64,000 bases of DNA from Nocardia flavorosea NBRC 108225 (GTDB lineage: Bacteria; Actinomycetota; Actinomycetes; Mycobacteriales; Mycobacteriaceae). Both the position numbers and the translations under genes were made by a program. Below the pieces are notes generated by a model that saw only the letters and a program-made list of their open reading frames with translations, searched no databases and had not been told where the DNA came from. The stretch lies in the NCBI RefSeq assembly GCF_001613385.1, contig NZ_BDCG01000029.1, forward strand, positions 1 through 64,000, written 5' to 3'. Positions 59,902-64,000 of the stretch are shown piece by piece. Position 1 is the first letter of the stretch. Each line of letters opens with the position of its first letter.

Positions 59902-60548
59902 GGCTGCACCTCGGATGTGGTCGGGCTCGCGGTGATTGCGTGCGTGATGAGATCTGCCAGTTCGCCGGCATGTGCCGCGAGATCGTGCTCGGGGTAGGAG
60001 TGCCAGTAGGCGATCATCGCGTCGATCCCCGCCTGCACCGTGACGGCCATGACGCGGGTGTCGAACGGGCGTAGTTCTCCGGAGGCCTGGCCGGTCCGGA
60101 ACTCGGCTTCCAAACCCTGATAGATGGATTCGTTGAACCGGTCGCCGTAGACCGGGCGTCCGTTCTCGTCGAGGAGGTTGTGGAGCACCTCGGTCAATGC
60201 GCGCAGTTCGGCGGGGTTGGTGCGCACATAGTCGGCGACGGCCCGGATCCGTTCGCCGATCCGCCGCAGCACCGTTTCTTCCGCGGTGACGCGGGGCACG
60301 ACGAATTCGGTGATCTCCGCGTAGACATGTTCGACGAGCCGCTCCATCAGTTCGTCCTTGCCGGCGAAGTGATAGGAGATGACGCCCTTGCTGATACCGG
60401 CCCGTTCGGCGATCCGGGCGAGTGAGGCTTTCGCGTACCCGACTTCGGCGAACACGGTGACGGCGCTTTCGAGAATCTGTCGCCGCCGGACCTCCTCGAT
60501 GAGCGAGGGGCGACGATCATGGCCGGACGTACTATTTTCTGGCCGCAT
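59898..60548 (-). CDS. TetR-family regulator of the DUF418 gene
   Basis: A 216-residue TetR regulator. RRRQILESAVTVFAEVGYAK and IAERAGISKGVISYHFAGKD (about residues 21-64) form the DNA-binding domain. A long helical ligand domain follows. ATG 60548. Coupled to DUF418 by ATGA. Upstream, GACGGGCGGTC (60561-60571) contains a GAC/GTC dyad of the common actinobacterial TetR form and may be the operator. Confidence 0.92.
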   Translation of the reverse strand: MRPENSTSGHDRRPSLIEEVRRRQILESAVTVFAEVGYAKASLARIAERAGISKGVISYHFAGKDELMERLVEHVYAEITEFVVPRVTAEETVLRRIGERIRAVADYVRTNPAELRALTEVLHNLLDENGRPVYGDRFNESIYQGLEAEFRTGQASGELRPFDTRVMAVTVQAGIDAMIAYWHSYPEHDLAAHAGELADLITHAITASPTTSEVQP

Positions 60549-60638
60549 GGTCAGATTTTAGACGGGCGGTCAGCGCTCGGCAATAGTCCGTGTTCATGGC
60601 GGTTTACAGCGTCGATTCAGGTGTGGGCACGCGGTGCG

Positions 60639-61232
60639 TCAGTGCCCGACGGAGCGTTCGATCATCTCGACCGCGGCGGTTTTGGCGAGTCGCAGTTCCT
60701 CTTCGCCGATCCCTGCCTTGTGCAGGAATTCGATCCCTTGCATGACGGTGAACAACGTCCGCGCGGTTGCCTCCGGATCGATGCTCGCGTCGATCTCGCC
60801 GGCTTCCTGGGCTTGCACGACTTGGTGGGTGAACAGTGCGAGCGTATGAGAGTAGGCCTGGCGCGAGCGGTCTCGGACCTGTTCGTCCTGAGCGCTCAGG
60901 GCTGCCGCGCTGTTGGCCATCAGGCAGCCTTGGGGTGGTAGGTCCAAGCGTCCGCCGTCTTCGAAGGTGACGGCCGCCAATAGTCCGTGCCACGGGCTGG
61001 GGTCGGCGGTGATCGCGGCCTCCAGTCCGGCGGCCTGCCGGGCGCCGTATTCGTCCAGGACCCGCAGGAACAGCTCGTGCTTGTTGCCGAATGCCCCGTA
61101 CAGGCTCTGTGTCCCCAATCCAGTTGCCTCCGTGAGGTCCTGGATCGAGGTCGCCGCGTAGCCGTCGCGCCAGAAGCGGGCTCTCGCGGCGATGAGCACG
61201 GCCTGCTCATCGAACTTGCGTGGCCTGGGCAT
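60639..61232 (-). CDS. TetR-family regulator, divergent from an SDR
   Basis: A 197-residue TetR protein. AVLIAARARFWRDGYAATSI and LTEATGLGTQSLYGAFGNKH (about residues 11-50) are characteristic of the AcuR/TetR_C_11 subgroup. MANSAAALSAQDEQVRDRSR near 104 lies in the ligand domain. ATG 61232. The divergent SDR and two tandem dyads in between mark it as a local repressor. Confidence 0.92.
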   Translation of the reverse strand: MPRPRKFDEQAVLIAARARFWRDGYAATSIQDLTEATGLGTQSLYGAFGNKHELFLRVLDEYGARQAAGLEAAITADPSPWHGLLAAVTFEDGGRLDLPPQGCLMANSAAALSAQDEQVRDRSRQAYSHTLALFTHQVVQAQEAGEIDASIDPEATARTLFTVMQGIEFLHKAGIGEEELRLAKTAAVEMIERSVGH

Positions 61233-61251
61233 GCGCCAACTCTACCGATTA

Positions 61252-61313
61252 TTGAGTGATCCCTCAAATTTGACAATCGAATCCGGCGTGCCAATTATTG
61301 AGTAGTCACTCCA
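61252..61313. promoter_or_regulatory. Two tandem TetR operators before the SDR gene
   Basis: ATTATTGAG occurs twice, at 61249-61257 and 61294-61302. Each copy opens a dyad: TTGAG-N6-CTCAA (61252-61267) and TTGAGT-N4-ACTC followed by CA (61298-61313). The two are 46 bases apart. They lie between the divergent TetR and SDR genes and fit repressor sites for both promoters. Confidence 0.65.
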
Positions 61314-61336
61314 TAACGTGATCGAAGGACGGGAAC

Positions 61337-62083
61337 ATGACCGCAGGACCGCTCGAAGGCAAGACCGCGCTGGTAACCGGAGGGTCCAGGGGTGTCGGCG
61401 CCGGCATCGTGGCCCGATTGGCGGCCGACGGTGCGAATGTGGCGTTCACCTACGCGAATTCCGGTGAACAAGCGGAAGCCGTGGCAGCCGCCGCCGTGGC
61501 CGTGGGCGGTACCGCGCAGCCGATCCATGCCGACAGCCTGCACGAACAAGATATCGAGGCCGCTGTCGCGCAGACCGTCGATCGGTTCGGCGGTCTGGAC
61601 ATCCTCGTCAACAACGCCGGTATCGGCGCTTTCGGCCCGATCACCGATCTGAAGATGGACGAGATCGACGCGATGCTGACGATCAACGTCCGCTCGGCGA
61701 TCGTCGCCATCCGCGAATCGCTGGTCCATATGGGCGACGGCGGGCGAATCATCAACATCGGCAGTATCAACGCCGACCGCACACCGTTCCCCGGCCAGTC
61801 GATCTATGCCGCGACCAAGGGAGCGCTGGCGAGTCTCACCCGCGGGCTCGCGCGCGAATTGGCGCCGCGCAGAATCACCATCAACAACGTCCAGCCGGGC
61901 CCGGTGGACACCGACGCCAACCCCGCCGACGGACCCAATGCGTCGAACCTGCTCGGAGTCATGGCCACGGACCGATTCGGCACCTCGGCCGAAGTCGGCG
62001 CCTTCGTGTCGTATCTTGCCGGACCCGACGCCGCCTATATCACCGGCGCCAGCCTGGATATCGACGGTGGATTCGGCGCGTAG
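61337..62083 (+). CDS. Classical SDR oxidoreductase (FabG-like)
   Basis: A 248-residue SDR. KTALVTGGSRGVGAGIVARL near residue 9, DILVNNAGIGAFGPITDL near 86, catalytic Ser in NIGSINADRT near 139, YAATKGALASLTRGLA near 154, and the C-terminal YITGASLDIDGGFGA complete the family pattern. ATG 61337 follows GAAGGACGGGAAC. It is likely NADP-dependent and used on xenobiotic carbonyls, since a TetR sensor controls it. Confidence 0.92.
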   Translation: MTAGPLEGKTALVTGGSRGVGAGIVARLAADGANVAFTYANSGEQAEAVAAAAVAVGGTAQPIHADSLHEQDIEAAVAQTVDRFGGLDILVNNAGIGAFGPITDLKMDEIDAMLTINVRSAIVAIRESLVHMGDGGRIINIGSINADRTPFPGQSIYAATKGALASLTRGLARELAPRRITINNVQPGPVDTDANPADGPNASNLLGVMATDRFGTSAEVGAFVSYLAGPDAAYITGASLDIDGGFGA

Positions 62084-62182
62084 CCGAAAAGCGCAGTTGT
62101 AATATCGGCGAATCGTACGTCCCGGTCGTGCATCGGGGCAGCGACGTGGTCTCCCGGGCGGCGCGGTTGAGCAGCCGACCGG

Positions 62183-62815
62183 TCAGTCGGCGACCCCGAT
62201 GATCTGTCGAATAGTGTCGAGATTGCCGAGGCCGGACAGCATTGCGTGTGCGAGGTCAGCTCGGCCGATGTGGTGTCCGCCCGGAACGCTCGAGCCGATG
62301 CTCACACGGTAGTCGCCGGTGGCGGGCGTATCGAGCAGGCGTGGTGGCCGTACAATTGTCCATTCCGTTGAACTGTGGCGGATATCGGATTCCATCTGGG
62401 CGAGGTCGGTGTAGACGTCGCGGAATACGCGGCTGATTATCGGCGTGAGCACCGCGCGCGTCATGAACGTCTCGCCGTCCGGCGCGGGGCCGACGGGGAC
62501 TGCGCTGACGGCGACGAATCGTCGCACTTCGGCTGTGGCCATGGCTTCGAGGATCGCCCGTACGCCGGTCGTCGCGATTCTCCCGTTCTTTGTGCTTGCG
62601 GCCAGCGCGGACAGTGCGGCGTCGCGGCCCCGCACAGCCGGAACCAGTGCGTCGGCATCGGTGATGTCGGCAGTCACCACCTCGAGACAGGGGTGCGATA
62701 TCGGCATGCGTTGCGGATTGCGTACCACTGCCGTCACGTGATGATCGGCTTCGAGTGCTTGGTCGACCAGGTGGCGGCCGGTGCCGCCGGTGGCACCGAA
62801 GACGGTGAGTCTCAT
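62183..62815 (-). CDS. NAD(P)-binding protein (NmrA-like SDR)
   Basis: A 210-residue atypical SDR. LTVFGATGGTGRHLVDQALE at residue 3 is the cofactor motif, RRFVAVSAVPVGPAPDGETF near 98 the middle strand, and EWTIVRPPRLLDTPATGDYR near 148 the late family landmark, as in biliverdin-reductase-B-like proteins. ATG 62815. It diverges from a TetR gene across the large mirrored operator at 62829-62872. Confidence 0.9.
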   Translation of the reverse strand: MRLTVFGATGGTGRHLVDQALEADHHVTAVVRNPQRMPISHPCLEVVTADITDADALVPAVRGRDAALSALAASTKNGRIATTGVRAILEAMATAEVRRFVAVSAVPVGPAPDGETFMTRAVLTPIISRVFRDVYTDLAQMESDIRHSSTEWTIVRPPRLLDTPATGDYRVSIGSSVPGGHHIGRADLAHAMLSGLGNLDTIRQIIGVAD

Positions 62816-62828
62816 ATCGGCTCCTCTT

Positions 62829-62872
62829 GTTAGTTAGTGCTCACTACCATAGTGTAGTGAGCACTAACTAAC
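62829..62872. promoter_or_regulatory. Paired TetR operators forming a 19-base perfect inverted repeat
   Basis: Arms GTTAGTTAGTGCTCACTAC (62829-62847) and GTAGTGAGCACTAACTAAC (62854-62872) are exact reverse complements with a six-base centre. Each arm itself contains a smaller dyad, TAGTG-N2-CACTA, at 62834-62845 and 62855-62866, 21 bases (two helical turns) apart. Two TetR dimers could bind on the same DNA face, blocking both divergent promoters. Confidence 0.85.
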
Positions 62873-62899
62873 AACGCGTGTACCGAGGAATCGAGGGCT

Positions 62900-63532
62900 A
62901 TGTCCAGAGGCGCCGATACCCGCGCCCGCATCTTGCTGGCCGCCGAACAGCTGATGCGAGAGGCCGGGCTGGCACGTACGACCACCAAAGAGATCGCCCG
63001 GGCCGCCGGATGTTCCGAACCCGCGCTGTACCGGCATTTCGCGAGCAAAGAAGATTTGGTCGTCGCCGTCTTGCAGGAGCGGCTACCGGCCTTCGGCCCG
63101 CTGATCTCGCAGTACACCACGGACCCGGGAGGGCGCTCGCTGCACGACTGCCTCGTCGAGATCGCCGTCGAAGCGACCCTGTTCTACGAGAGCAGTTTCG
63201 CGATCAACGTATCGCTGTTCTCGGACCCGGCACTCCTGCGCCGGCACCGGGAGGCGATGTCCGCGCTCGGTACCGGCCCGCACCTCCCGTTGCGGGATTT
63301 GGCAGGTCTGCTGCGGGCCGAACAGGCGCGCGGCCGGATGTCCTCCGGCGCCGATCCCGACTCCGCCGCTGCCGCGTTGCTGGGTGCCTGCTTCCAACGA
63401 GCATTCCTGCACCACTTCCACGGCGCGGCCGTCGCGGACGCCGACACCCACCGGGAACAGGTCCGCGAGTTCGCTATCGGAGTCGTCGCGACAGTGGTAA
63501 CCGGAATCGCGGACACACACCACAACCACTGA
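62900..63532 (+). CDS. TetR-family regulator, divergent from the NmrA-like gene
   Basis: A 210-residue TetR protein. RARILLAAEQLMREAGLART and IARAAGCSEPALYRHFASKE (about residues 8-50) form the DNA-binding domain, followed by a C-terminal helical domain (LFSDPALLRRHREAMSALG near 102). ATG 62900 is 27 bases beyond the mirrored operator. A cupin gene follows 21 bases after the stop, so the two may be an operon. Confidence 0.92.
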   Translation: MSRGADTRARILLAAEQLMREAGLARTTTKEIARAAGCSEPALYRHFASKEDLVVAVLQERLPAFGPLISQYTTDPGGRSLHDCLVEIAVEATLFYESSFAINVSLFSDPALLRRHREAMSALGTGPHLPLRDLAGLLRAEQARGRMSSGADPDSAAAALLGACFQRAFLHHFHGAAVADADTHREQVREFAIGVVATVVTGIADTHHNH

Positions 63533-63553
63533 GCGAAAGGAGCTATCGACCTC

Positions 63554-64000
63554 ATGTCGCAGCCATTCCAAGCCACCGACGATGTCAGCAGAGCCGTCTG
63601 GCACTTGGGCGCGCTGATGCAGTTACGACTGACCGGTGAGCAGACCGGCGGTCGTTTCGCCCTCACCGAACACCGATGCCGTCGCGGTACTGCCGCGCCC
63701 CTGCACCGTCACGCGCTACAGGACGAGACTTTCATCGTGCTCGAGGGCGAACTCGCTATCCACATCGATGGCAGGGACTTCCGCGCCGGACCGGGGTCGG
63801 TTACGTTCGCACCGCGTGGACTGCCGCACTTCTATCAGGCGGAGTCCGAGGAATGCCGTTTCCTCGCACTGATCGTACCTGCCGGATTCGAGCAGTGGTT
63901 CGTCGAAACCGGTGAACCCGCAGGTAATCTATCGCTTCCGCCGATTCCGGACAGCCCACCCGATGTCGGCGCACTCATCGCCGCGGCGGCCCGATACGGA
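63554..64000 (+). CDS. Cupin-domain protein, cut by the window edge
   Basis: 149 codons of an open gene. APLHRHALQDETFIVLEGEL near residue 60 is cupin motif 1 (His-x-His-x4-Glu type) and FAPRGLPHFYQAESEECRFL near 95 motif 2 with His. Metal site complete. The C-terminal part beginning GFEQWFVETGEPA is typical of longer cupins with an extra helical region. ATG 63554 follows AAAGGAG at a slightly long distance. Co-transcription with the TetR gene is likely. Confidence 0.85.
   Translation, partial: MSQPFQATDDVSRAVWHLGALMQLRLTGEQTGGRFALTEHRCRRGTAAPLHRHALQDETFIVLEGELAIHIDGRDFRAGPGSVTFAPRGLPHFYQAESEECRFLALIVPAGFEQWFVETGEPAGNLSLPPIPDSPPDVGALIAAAARYG

Overview
The window is about 66% GC, gene-dense DNA of an actinomycete. 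It is most likely a mycolic-acid-containing genus such as Nocardia. Evidence for this: a HadA/HadB-type dehydratase fused in one chain, a KasA/KasB-like ketoacyl-ACP synthase, a fragment of dprE1 (arabinan precursor synthesis), an F420/DDN-type nitroreductase, a KstD-like steroid dehydrogenase, frequent GTG starts, and very many TetR regulators next to oxidoreductases. No rRNA, tRNA, CRISPR array, insertion sequence or phage gene was recognised. The sequence reads as an accessory, regulator-rich chromosomal segment.

Layout. 0-3.6 kb: the edge of an XRE/DUF5753-like regulator, small hypothetical ORFs, a VapBC toxin-antitoxin pair and the fused dehydratase. 3.8-8.6 kb: a four-gene peptide/opine/nickel-type ABC importer with coding overlaps throughout, preceded by an iron-box-like dyad. 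8.7-20.5 kb: hydrolases, a TetR/MFS efflux pair, an NAD(P)-binding protein beside a frameshifted cupin gene, a HEAT-repeat protein paired with a MerR-HEAT regulator, and a TetR/HSL-hydrolase/SDR group with two matching operators, ending in a decayed gene. 20.5-23.5 kb: DUF302, a CstR-like persulfide/metal sensor and an MMPL transporter, with three near-identical GC-tract palindromes. 23.7-28.6 kb: a DDN-like protein, YnfA, DUF402, DUF1330, KstD and its TetR. 28.6-32.2 kb: a CcdA/DsbA-like pair divergent from a CPVC membrane protein, a BlaI repressor and an M56 protease. Three tandem dyads fill the shared promoter, which suggests a BlaI-controlled thiol-disulfide system. 32.2-41 kb: MerR/TipA, the ketoacyl synthase with a dprE1 scrap behind it, a SigJ-like sigma factor operon, an EEP hydrolase, VOC proteins and a TetR.

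41-58.4 kb holds the most coherent accessory system. It has two HisD-family dehydrogenases outside any his operon, an amidase with a divergent LysR, a carbohydrate-type ABC importer (two permeases, lipoprotein, MalK/UgpC-type ATPase), two paralogous double-NTF2 proteins, a LacI repressor, and a divergent catabolic operon (bicupin, alpha/beta hydrolase, HisD-like dehydrogenase, SDR, HpcH/HpaI aldolase). The ten-base motif TRCATACGYA recurs at the divergent promoters, before the importer and before one NTF2 gene. I read this as one LacI regulon for uptake, oxidation and aldol cleavage of a small polar substrate (polyol, sugar acid or sulfonate) that the sequence alone does not identify.

58.6-64 kb: a DUF418 membrane protein with its TetR, further TetR/SDR pairs with clear operators, and a cupin gene cut by the window edge. 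Four broken genes (cupin, MBL-like, dprE1 scrap, Rpn-like) show that the region is undergoing rearrangement and decay.
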